Assembly (NCBI GenBank): GCA_031257655.1
Contig: JAIROF010000048.1
Span: forward strand, 1 to 5,145
Direction: 5' to 3'
From: Prevotellaceae bacterium
GTDB lineage: Bacteria > Bacteroidota > Bacteroidia > Bacteroidales > UBA932
Length of the DNA: 5,145 bases
The first letter of the stretch is position 1. Every line of letters starts with the position of its first letter. The position numbers were made by a program, and so were the translations under genes. The notes under the pieces are model-generated. The model had not been told where the DNA came from and did not search any database. It worked only from the letters and a program-made list of their open reading frames with translations. Positions 1 through 5,019 of this stretch are shown here, piece after piece.

Positions 1-42
1 GCACAATAGCCGCTCCAATTTATCGAAAAACACAAGACGCAT
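1..42 (-). CDS. Possible 5' end of a further gene, cut off by the window edge
   Basis: An ATG at 42-40 on the minus strand opens a frame of 14 codons (MRLVFFDKLERLLC) that is still open where the window ends. It lies in the same orientation as the three complete genes, 228 bp beyond the end of the last one, with an A/T-rich stretch upstream that could hold its own promoter. There is no obvious Shine-Dalgarno sequence, which is normal for many Bacteroidota genes. The short basic/hydrophobic start loosely resembles the first residues of small cytoplasmic DNA-binding or regulatory proteins, but 14 residues are far too few to assign a family. It may equally be a chance frame. Confidence 0.25.
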   Translation of the reverse strand, partial: MRLVFFDKLERLLC

Positions 43-237
43 ACTACTGATTTTTCTAACTTGTTTGTTTGGAAGCATTAAAACATGTCATTATTAATCC
101 GCATATTATTAATGATTTACACATTGGATTGTTTTATAATTATTTATCATTCTGACATTTGTAAAATGTGGGAAACTTGAAATAGTAATCATTCAAATCA
201 AAAAAATCCGAGTTCAGACAACGATCTGCGTAGCATG
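43..237. other. A/T-rich intergenic stretch with two small inverted repeats
   Basis: No convincing gene is seen between the heptamer repeat and the possible left-edge start codon. Two small dyads are visible. At 89-114, CATTATTAAT and ATTATTAATG (one mismatch) flank CCGCAT. At 155-169, ACATTT and AAATGT are perfectly complementary around GTA. Neither is followed by a T-run on the appropriate strand, so neither is a good terminator. Either could be an operator for a minus-strand gene to the left. I found no clean match to the Bacteroidota -7 consensus TAnnTTTG. Confidence 0.4.
155..169. repeat. Short perfect dyad (6-bp arms, 3-bp centre)
   Basis: ACATTT-GTA-AAATGT is a perfect 6+3+6 inverted repeat in the spacer between the DUF1080/TIM gene and the possible gene at the left edge. 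It is compact enough to be a binding site for a dimeric regulator, or a minor hairpin. In such A/T-rich DNA a dyad of this size can arise by chance, so no function is assigned. Confidence 0.3.
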
Positions 238-286
238 AATTTTTAGTTTTTAGTTTTTAGTTTTTAGTTTTTAGTTCTTAGTTCCC
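238..286. repeat. Heptamer tandem repeat (AGTTTTT)n overlapping the end of the DUF1080/TIM gene
   Basis: Seven consecutive 7-bp units are visible: AATTTTT (238-244), four perfect AGTTTTT units (245-272), then the decayed copies AGTTCTT (273-279) and AGTTCCC (280-286). On the minus strand the unit reads CTAAAAA or AACTAAA. Because the period is 7, TAA (minus strand) or TAG (plus strand) recurs in every reading frame, so the array is an all-frame stop on both strands. The TAA of the upstream gene (273-271) lies across the junction of two units, and the degenerate copies encode its last residues, G-T-K-N. Slippage would change copy number beyond the stop without altering the protein. Confidence 0.9.
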
Positions 287-1773
287 TTAATCACGCCCCT
301 AAAGCAGCCGATGGATTCGCCAATGCCAACAAAGGGGTCTTTCATGCTTTTTTCGTGCTCCAGGCTGCAAACGTCGCTGTAGCCAACCTCCCGCAGCGCC
401 CTGACAAACGCCGGAAAATCGATTACGCCGCGCCCTATTTCCACCGAATAGCCGCTTTTGGTGCGCCCCGTAACGTCTTTGATGTGGATGTCAAACACCC
501 GCGTGTGGTACTTCTTCAGGTCGGCAACCGGGTCTTTGCCGTTGCGGGTATCGTGGCCTATGTCCAAGCACATGCCCATGCGCGGGTCTAAATCTTTGGT
601 GTGATTCCAAACGTCGTCGGCGTCGGGAAACAGGGCAATGTCTGGCCCGTGCAGGTGAATGGCGTACCTGAAGTCGTACTCCTTTACCTTTTCGTTCACG
701 TACGGAAGCAGCTCCAGGTTGGGCACGCCAACAATCAGCTTCACGCCAACGCGCTTTGCATACGCAAACGCATTGTCGACCTCCGCCTTGCTCCGCATGT
801 AAATTGGCCCTACGGCGTAGCCGATCACGCCTTTTGCCGCCAGCTTGGCGTGAAAGGCGGCAATCTGCTCGGCGGTGCTGCTCAGCGGAAGGTGAAAATC
901 TTTGATGCAGAGGTAGCGCACATCGGCCTTTTGCAGGGTCTCTAAGGTCTTGTCGATGTCGAAGTTGACAAACGTGTAGCCCGCCATTCCGATTTTGAAC
1001 TTTTCGCCCGCTTCGGGCAGCTGCTCATCGCTCAGCTCTTTTATCCTGATGTTCTTGAAAAAAACCTCATCCCCGTGATCCTGTAGCAGGATATGCCCCT
1101 GGGCGGCGTTGCCGAAGTTTGGCCAGCCGGCGTACTTGCTGTAGGCAACCAGCGCGTTAAACCCCTGGGTGTTGCGCTCGTACTCCACAATCTTGACCCC
1201 GTTGAGGTAGTGCTGCACCCGGCGGCCTTCTACAACGACGGTGGCCGTGTTGAAATCCTTTTCGTTGAAGCGGTAGGCCTTGTCGCTCCGGTCGGGCGGA
1301 ATCAAGTCGTAGAGGGCGCCAAGCGTGCGGTTGCCCTTCACGCCCAGCTTGGCGTCCGGGTGGTGGGCGTCGTCCAGCAGCTGAAATTCGCAGCCAATGG
1401 CCGAGCCTTCGCCCTTGTTCAAGTCCGGGTCTACGAAATACTTGATGCCGCTGTTGGCGCCTTTGGTGATTTTGAAGTCAACCTTGAGGATGAAGTTCTT
1501 GTACTTTTGCGTGGTAACGATGTCGCCGCCGTTGGTCGATTCTGCGCCGCCGCTTTTGTGCACCCGCAGCGCCCCGTTGTCGATTGACCACCCCTGCGCG
1601 GGGAAGCCGGCTATCTTGGCTCCCCGCCAGCCTTCGGTCGTTTTGCCGTCCCACAGCAGCTTCCACCCTTCGCCGATTTCCTGCGGCGTTAGCGCGTTGT
1701 CCCCGCACTTGGCCTCCTGCGCCCACCCAAGGGCGACGATGATGGCGGCGGCCAATATCCGATGTGTTTTCAT
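271..1773 (-). CDS. Exported DUF1080 (3-keto-disaccharide hydrolase) domain fused to a sugar-isomerase-like TIM barrel
   Basis: The 500-residue protein has an N-terminal signal peptide (K2, R5, then a hydrophobic stretch to about residue 18). Residues ~34-247 look like DUF1080: GEGWKLLWDG (35-44), W62, GANSGIKYFV (105-114), E129, the HYLNG strand (188-192), and a closing GHILLQDHG...FKNIRI (226-244). This jelly-roll family includes 3-keto-glycoside hydrolases, lyases and hydratases. Residues ~258-496 form an AP_endonuc_2/xylose-isomerase-like TIM barrel: IHLHGPD (372-378), LDIGHD (403-408; D404 and H407 are likely metal ligands), DIHIKD (428-433; H430), and SLEHE (470-474) near the end. AP_endonuc_2-fold enzymes include isomerases, epimerases and beta-eliminating (C-)deglycosidases. 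The likely role (inferred) is elimination and hydration of a 3-keto-glycoside made by the neighbouring dehydrogenase. The start is supported by TAGGAG nine bases upstream. The usual acidic ligand at E372-equivalent appears absent (AIHLHG). Alternatively, the barrel could act as a 3-keto-sugar isomerase. Confidence 0.88.
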   Translation of the reverse strand: MKTHRILAAAIIVALGWAQEAKCGDNALTPQEIGEGWKLLWDGKTTEGWRGAKIAGFPAQGWSIDNGALRVHKSGGAESTNGGDIVTTQKYKNFILKVDFKITKGANSGIKYFVDPDLNKGEGSAIGCEFQLLDDAHHPDAKLGVKGNRTLGALYDLIPPDRSDKAYRFNEKDFNTATVVVEGRRVQHYLNGVKIVEYERNTQGFNALVAYSKYAGWPNFGNAAQGHILLQDHGDEVFFKNIRIKELSDEQLPEAGEKFKIGMAGYTFVNFDIDKTLETLQKADVRYLCIKDFHLPLSSTAEQIAAFHAKLAAKGVIGYAVGPIYMRSKAEVDNAFAYAKRVGVKLIVGVPNLELLPYVNEKVKEYDFRYAIHLHGPDIALFPDADDVWNHTKDLDPRMGMCLDIGHDTRNGKDPVADLKKYHTRVFDIHIKDVTGRTKSGYSVEIGRGVIDFPAFVRALREVGYSDVCSLEHEKSMKDPFVGIGESIGCFRGVIKGTKN

Positions 1774-1782
1774 GTTTTTATG

Positions 1783-1788
1783 CTCCTA
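1783..1788 (-). promoter_or_regulatory. Ribosome binding site (TAGGAG) of the DUF1080/TIM gene
   Basis: On the minus strand TAGGAG ends nine bases before the ATG at 1773-1771. It lies within the 25-bp gap after the stop codon of the oxidoreductase gene. It fixes the start codon of the second cistron. The other two genes of the window have no such sequence, which fits translational re-initiation within an operon for this one and leaderless-SD, A/T-rich initiation for the others. Confidence 0.7.
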
Positions 1789-1798
1789 TTTTTTTATT

Positions 1799-3229
1799 TT
1801 AGCTTACCTTGTAGTAGTCTTCCCACCCCTTTCGTGGCGGCTGCTGCGTCAGCATGGCGTTGGCAAAGGCGTTGTTCGTTACCTGCTTGGCGTTCCGGTC
1901 GAGCTCAATTTTCGTGTTCAGCCGCTGCGCCATTACGCCCAGCGAAAACACCTGGCTCAGGGGGCCGTGGATTTCAAAGGGCGAGCGCGTTTTTTCTTCG
2001 CCTAAGCAGGCCAGCAGGAAGTTGGCAAAGTGGTTGGACGGGCTTTTGGGGACTTCCGGCAGCTTGGACTTCATGGCCTGCGCTTTGTCCTCCGGAATAA
2101 TGGACAGCGTGCTCCCGTGCGAGCTTCCTTTAAAGATGAGGTCTTTGCTGTAGATGATTTTGCCCGGGTTGAGCTTGGCCGGCTGCAAGGTCCATCCGGC
2201 TACCGGCGGAACGTTGGGGTCTATTTCGGATACGCCGTAGCCCTGCGGAACGGCGGGGATGTTGTTGACGCCGTCGTACCAGGTTATGTCGACAGGGGGC
2301 ATGCCTTTTCTTTCGGGGAAGCGGAACAGGATGGTGGAGGCTTTGGGGTAGAAGTAGTCGTTGTGGCCTTCCAGCTTGAGGGGGGTAACCTCGTAGGGCA
2401 GCCCCAGCTCCAGAAATTCGTGGATGGTGTCTAAGATGTGCGCCCCCCAGTCGCCCAGGGCGCCCATGCCAAAATCGTACCAGCACCGCCAGTCGCCGTA
2501 GTGGTACTTTGAGCTATACTCGTGGTAGGGCGCCGCCGACAGCCACGTATCCCAATCCAGCGTTGGGGGTACAGGCTCCGCTTCGGGGTACCTGTAGATG
2601 CCGGCGTCCCACGAATGCCAGCGCCGCTCGGAGTTCATGTGCGCGGTAACTTTTGTCACATCTTTGATGACGCCCGCCTCCTTCCATGCCTTAAACTGAA
2701 AGTAGTTGGCCTCCGAGTGCCCCTGGTTTCCCACCTGCGTTACCACATTTTTATGGTTTTTGGCGGCTTCGATCATCAGCTCGGCTTCGTAGAACGTGCG
2801 CGCCATCGGCTTCTCCACGTAAACGTGCTTTCCCGACGCAATGGACAGCATGCACACCGGGAAATGGGCATGGTCGGGGATGGCGGCCACCACCGCGTCA
2901 AATTCGTTGCCCATCCTGTCAAACATCACCCTGAAATCCTTAAACTGCTTTGCCTTGGGGTATTTGGCCAGCATAGCCTGGGTGTGCGGAGCGCCCAAGT
3001 CCACGTCGCAGAGCGCCACGATGTTTGCCAGGCCGGTTTTGTCAAATTCTTGGATAACATCCGCTCCCCGGTTGCCAATGCCAACGCAGGCTAAGTTTAC
3101 TCGGCGGTTGGCCCCCTTGATGCTTGCGGCGCCGGCCGCTGTTGCTGATTTCACGGCGTTCAGCCCGCCTACGGCGAGGCCGATGGTGGCTAACCCGCCT
3201 GTTCTCAAAAATGTTCTTCGTGTGATCAT
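1799..3229 (-). CDS. Tat-exported Gfo/Idh/MocA-family NAD(P)-dependent oxidoreductase
   Basis: The 476-residue protein starts with a twin-arginine signal, TRRTFLR (3-9), followed by a Gly/Ala-rich hydrophobic stretch to ~33. The Rossmann domain follows, with VNLACVGIGNRG (44-55; GxGxxG-type NAD(P) loop), CDVD (74-77) closing the second strand, and VYVEKPMA (136-143) with the family's catalytic lysine K140. The C-terminal substrate domain carries MGALGDWGAHILDTIH (255-270); D260 and H264 match the conserved D-x3-H of Gfo/Idh/MocA enzymes. The length is typical of the secreted Bacteroidota/Planctomycetota subgroup, which has long insertions. These enzymes oxidise or reduce sugar hydroxyls with tightly bound NAD(P), which is inserted before Tat export. 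Glucose-fructose oxidoreductase and the dehydrogenases that oxidise glycosides at C3 are known examples. It is probably the first gene of a two-gene operon with the DUF1080/TIM gene 25 bp downstream. C3 oxidation of a glycoside is the inferred role; an alpha-N-acetylgalactosaminidase-like retaining hydrolase (GH109) is an alternative in the same superfamily. Confidence 0.92.
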   Translation of the reverse strand: MITRRTFLRTGGLATIGLAVGGLNAVKSATAAGAASIKGANRRVNLACVGIGNRGADVIQEFDKTGLANIVALCDVDLGAPHTQAMLAKYPKAKQFKDFRVMFDRMGNEFDAVVAAIPDHAHFPVCMLSIASGKHVYVEKPMARTFYEAELMIEAAKNHKNVVTQVGNQGHSEANYFQFKAWKEAGVIKDVTKVTAHMNSERRWHSWDAGIYRYPEAEPVPPTLDWDTWLSAAPYHEYSSKYHYGDWRCWYDFGMGALGDWGAHILDTIHEFLELGLPYEVTPLKLEGHNDYFYPKASTILFRFPERKGMPPVDITWYDGVNNIPAVPQGYGVSEIDPNVPPVAGWTLQPAKLNPGKIIYSKDLIFKGSSHGSTLSIIPEDKAQAMKSKLPEVPKSPSNHFANFLLACLGEEKTRSPFEIHGPLSQVFSLGVMAQRLNTKIELDRNAKQVTNNAFANAMLTQQPPRKGWEDYYKVS

Positions 3230-3307
3230 AATTGTTGAAGTTTGAGTTAAAAAAATGTTTTATGAGCAATGAAGCAATACCAAAAGCTATCGTATGGCGC
3301 CGCAAGC

Positions 3308-3394
3308 GCTTCCGACGCTTTCATATCTGTAGGGAAATGCCTGCGGCAAAGTGCTCATTTGCTGCGCTCATTTATACTCCGCACGGTCGGAAGC
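3308..3394. repeat. Inverted repeat, 9-bp perfect arms, with internal hairpin
   Basis: GCTTCCGAC (3308-3316) is perfectly complementary to GTCGGAAGC (3386-3394). Allowing a 3-base gap, the match extends outward to CGCA/TGCG (3301 and 3398). Inside lies a smaller dyad, GCAAA (3346-3350) and TTTGC (3358-3362), around GTGCTCA. The internal word CAAAGTGCTCATTT (3347-3360) recurs with one change as CAAAATGCTCATTT at 3517-3530. This points to two diverged copies of a common repeat family rather than unique spacer DNA. Confidence 0.6.
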
Positions 3395-3435
3395 TGCGAT
3401 TTGTTTTTTTCGCGCGCAGATGGCGCAGCTTTTTT
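3391..3435 (+). other. Plus-strand stem followed by a T-run, terminator-like but with no gene to serve
   Basis: AAGCTGCG (3391-3398) is perfectly complementary to CGCAGCTT (3424-3431), and the right arm runs into T's to 3435. Read on the plus strand this resembles an intrinsic terminator, but the 25-base loop is long and no plus-strand gene lies upstream. On the minus strand, where the genes are, no T-run follows it. It is probably part of the repeat element rather than a working terminator. Confidence 0.2.
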
Positions 3436-3469
3436 ATGATTTGCACAGCGTTTTATGATTTGCACAGCG
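3432..3469. repeat. Exact 19-bp tandem duplication
   Basis: TTTTATGATTTGCACAGCG occurs at 3432-3450 and again, identical, at 3451-3469. The perfect identity contrasts with the decayed repeats around it, so the duplication is likely recent or maintained. It lies between the inverted repeat at 3308-3394 and the inverted-arm segment starting at 3475. That is where an imprecise insertion or slippage event could leave a short duplication. No coding frame is affected. Confidence 0.9.
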
Positions 3470-3474
3470 TTTAG

Positions 3475-3595
3475 GGAACCTCTAAAAATCCCAAACTCTG
3501 CGTTACGCTCTCTCGACAAAATGCTCATTTACTTTAAGTAAGCTCTGCTTTTGCCTCAGCCGCAAGCCTTGTTTTTTGGGTTTTTAGAGGTTTCC
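3475..3595. repeat. ~121-bp segment bounded by inverted arms (MITE-like or dispersed repeat)
   Basis: The left arm (3475-3495) contains AACCTCTAAAAA (3477-3488) followed by TCCCAAA. The right arm (3572-3595) contains its complement TTTTTAGAGGTT (3581-3592) preceded by TTTGGG. The 12-bp core is perfect, and beyond it the arms continue to match with single-base indels. The interior includes the near-palindrome TTACTT-T-AAGTAA (3528-3540). The right arm begins about five bases after the GH105 stop codon, so a transcript reading through would form a long stem just beyond that gene. Neither strand has a proper T-run after the stem, so termination is doubtful. No transposase frame is inside. A non-autonomous mobile or REP-like element is inferred. 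Confidence 0.6.
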
Positions 3596-3600
3596 TTTAG

Positions 3601-4833
3601 TCAATCTTTCAGCAATTTTTGCACCTCCAGCCCGGCCAGAAGCACAGCGCCTAAGCCGTGCATGTCGTTGTATGGCGCGGGGCGGTCGTAGTAGAATTTA
3701 ACGTCGTTGCCTATGCCCGTGCCTTGGCAAATGCCGGTCACCGCTCCTTCTGCGGTGATTTGCGTCAGCATGCCTCTCCAGCCTGCCATGGCGATGGTGC
3801 GGTAGCGCCGGTCTATCCATCCGTTGTTTACGGCAAGCGCCACGGAGTAGGTAAACATGGCCGTACAGGAAGTTTCGGGATACGAATCCTCTTTGTTGAG
3901 GATTTGATGCCATAGCCCTGTCTTGCTCTGGTGCTGTGCGGTATTCCGTATTTGGCGTTGCAGCAGGCTTATCACTTCGCTACGGCGCGGATGGTCGGCG
4001 GGCAGCAGCCTCAGCAAGTCTGCCGTAGCCATCATCATCCATCCGTTGCAGCGCCCCCAGAATGTTCCGCCTTGCGCCTTAACGTCGTCGTAGTAGCAAT
4101 GCCACATCAGGCCGGTGCGCTCGTCGAAGAGGTACCTGTTAAAAAGGATTACCTGATTGACGGCTTCATCGAAATACTCCTGTTTGCCGGTAAGGACGCC
4201 CATTCGCGCTATGAAGGGGACGCTCATGTAGAGGTCGTCGGCCCACACGGTGTTGTTGTGCGGATGCGGACGCGAAAAAATGCCATCCGGCAGGCGCTGC
4301 TGCTTCTCCATGATATGCGCTGTGGCCGCGTCTATATACGCTTTGTAGGCCGGTTTTTTGTCCGCTATGTAGAGCTCTATCAGGCTTGCGCCCATGGCGC
4401 CGCAATCGTCGAGCTCGGTGAGCCTGACAGCCTGCGCCAGGGGAAAGCCCCACTGATTCTTACCATCGTACACCGCTTTCAGGTATTCGTAATCCTTAAA
4501 GAAAAATTCAAAATTCTTCCTCGCAAAATTCTTGTAGCGGCCAATACCCGTTTCTTCGCCAAGCCGGTTGAATCCGATATGTACCACCCCGTTCCAGTAT
4601 TTCCAATCGTTGTACCCGCTTTGCGGGGTCACATTGCGGTTGTAGCCATACTTTTGCAGGTCGGTAATCAGCTCTCCGGCCTCTTTGTCGTAGTAAAGGT
4701 AGGTGGTGTTTTTAATAACATTGTCTGCTACCTTTTTGACCGTATTCAATACGTCCTGTTGCGAAAGCTGCTGTGCAAAGATAGAGAATGATATTAATAT
4801 TAAAAGAAAACAGCAAAAATATTTTTTCATCAT
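3601..4833 (-). CDS. Secreted GH105/GH88-type unsaturated rhamnogalacturonyl (uronyl) hydrolase
   Basis: The 410-residue protein has a signal peptide: K3 and K4, a hydrophobic run, and IFA at 18-20 with likely cleavage before Q21. The remainder matches the alpha6/alpha6-barrel family in length and motif order: W77/W80 near the start; ELDDCGAMG (140-148) with the catalytic-type aspartates D142/D143; RPHPHNNTVWADDLYMSVPF (188-207); FWGRCNGW (258-265); GLWHQ (306-310); SYPETSCTAMFTYS (317-330); and a C-terminal CQGTGIG...RPAPYNDMHGLGAVLLAG (369-401), with H392. Family members hydrate the enol-ether bond of a 4,5-unsaturated uronic acid at the non-reducing end of oligosaccharides released by pectate or rhamnogalacturonan lyases. 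A periplasmic location is inferred. The usual RGNGW glycine is Cys262. ATG-ATG at 4833-4828 gives two adjacent starts; the first is chosen, with no Shine-Dalgarno. The exact substrate (rhamnogalacturonan, ulvan-like or glucuronoglycan) is not readable. Confidence 0.92.
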   Translation of the reverse strand: MMKKYFCCFLLILISFSIFAQQLSQQDVLNTVKKVADNVIKNTTYLYYDKEAGELITDLQKYGYNRNVTPQSGYNDWKYWNGVVHIGFNRLGEETGIGRYKNFARKNFEFFFKDYEYLKAVYDGKNQWGFPLAQAVRLTELDDCGAMGASLIELYIADKKPAYKAYIDAATAHIMEKQQRLPDGIFSRPHPHNNTVWADDLYMSVPFIARMGVLTGKQEYFDEAVNQVILFNRYLFDERTGLMWHCYYDDVKAQGGTFWGRCNGWMMMATADLLRLLPADHPRRSEVISLLQRQIRNTAQHQSKTGLWHQILNKEDSYPETSCTAMFTYSVALAVNNGWIDRRYRTIAMAGWRGMLTQITAEGAVTGICQGTGIGNDVKFYYDRPAPYNDMHGLGAVLLAGLEVQKLLKD

Positions 4834-4889
4834 GATATTAATTTATACTGCTTATCCCCCATAAGCAAATTGTTTTTAATTGTTGATTC

Positions 4890-4920
4890 ACAAGCACTTG
4901 GGGAAGCGTTTGCTGCTTGT
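4890..4920. repeat. Inverted repeat ACAAGCA / TGCTTGT
   Basis: ACAAGCA (4890-4896) and TGCTTGT (4914-4920) are perfect complements around a 17-base loop that itself can form CTT-GGGG-AAG (4897-4906). It lies about 57 bp upstream of the GH105 start codon. It is a plausible hairpin in the 5' leader or a regulator site; neither can be shown from sequence alone. Confidence 0.4.
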
Positions 4921-4946
4921 TGTGTTAAGCTGTAAGCGAGTTTTAC

Positions 4947-5007
4947 TCAGTAGCAATGGCTTTTTACTATCCTGAAAAATTGTATTGGAAGCTACTGATA
5001 TTTTTTT
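4947..5007 (+). terminator. Terminator-like stem-loop with T-run, plus strand, no known gene
   Basis: TCAGTAGC (4947-4954) pairs perfectly with GCTACTGA (4991-4998), and an inner TTTTT/AAAAA pair (4961-4965 with 4975-4979) can extend the fold. On the plus strand the stem is followed after two bases by seven T's (5001-5007), as in an intrinsic terminator. The long, interrupted loop weakens the case, and no plus-strand gene ends here. It could end a short untranslated plus-strand transcript or one antisense to the GH105 leader. Confidence 0.25.
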
Positions 5008-5019
5008 GCCGCATTCCAA

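Larger units (their letters stand above)
3347..3530. repeat. Two diverged direct copies of CAAARTGCTCATTT in the spacer
   Basis: CAAAGTGCTCATTT at 3347-3360 and CAAAATGCTCATTT at 3517-3530 match at 13 of 14 positions. About 15 bases after each there is a related word: ACTCCGC near 3376-3382 and GCTCTGC near 3542-3548. The two halves of the spacer therefore look homologous, consistent with a dispersed intergenic repeat family inserted twice. Membership in a genome-wide family is inferred. Confidence 0.5.
3230..3600. other. 371-bp intergenic region built of repeats
   Basis: This gap separates the GH105 gene from the oxidoreductase gene and appears non-coding. It looks less A/T-rich than the other spacers. 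It contains an inverted repeat at 3308-3394, a duplicated 14-mer word, an exact 19-bp tandem duplication, and a ~121-bp segment between inverted arms. The stretch next to the oxidoreductase start (about 3230-3300) is A/T-rich and should hold that operon's promoter. AAAAGCTA at 3282-3289 (TAGCTTTT on the minus strand) is a near match to TAnnTTTG, but no TTG element sits at the right distance, so I do not call it. The long gap suggests that GH105 and the two-gene operon are transcribed separately. Confidence 0.7.

Noticed and set aside
2..97. Plus-strand frame open from the left edge to a TAA at 95-97
   Set aside because: About 31 codons with no recognisable sequence; it could be the tail of a gene, but nothing supports that over chance.
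195..235. Intrinsic terminator for the DUF1080/TIM gene near the minus-strand T7 run
   Set aside because: Only 3-4 bp stems can be drawn before the T-run; too weak to call.
238..286. CRISPR array or promoter cluster
   Set aside because: Units are 7 bp with no spacers, and the word TAGTTTTT only partly matches the Bacteroidota TAnnTTTG element.
1397..2005. Plus-strand open frame of 202 codons across the oxidoreductase/DUF1080 junction
   Set aside because: It lies antisense to both genes and spans their intergenic gap; composition is unlike a real protein.
2522..3094. Plus-strand open frame of 190 codons inside the oxidoreductase gene
   Set aside because: Antisense shadow of a well-supported gene; no motif or ribosome binding site.
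3282..3289. Minus-strand -7-like element TAGCTTTT about 53 bp before the oxidoreductase start
   Set aside because: One base off the consensus and no TTG element at the expected 19-21 bp distance, so it is not called as a promoter.
3232..3474. Plus-strand open frame of 80 codons in the spacer before GH105
   Set aside because: It begins with TTG, has no ribosome binding site, and most of it is translated repeat DNA, including the 19-bp duplication.
3931..4791. Long plus-strand open frame (286 codons) opposite the GH105 gene
   Set aside because: It is fully antisense to a gene with all family motifs, and its translation shows no recognisable domain; a by-product of codon bias.
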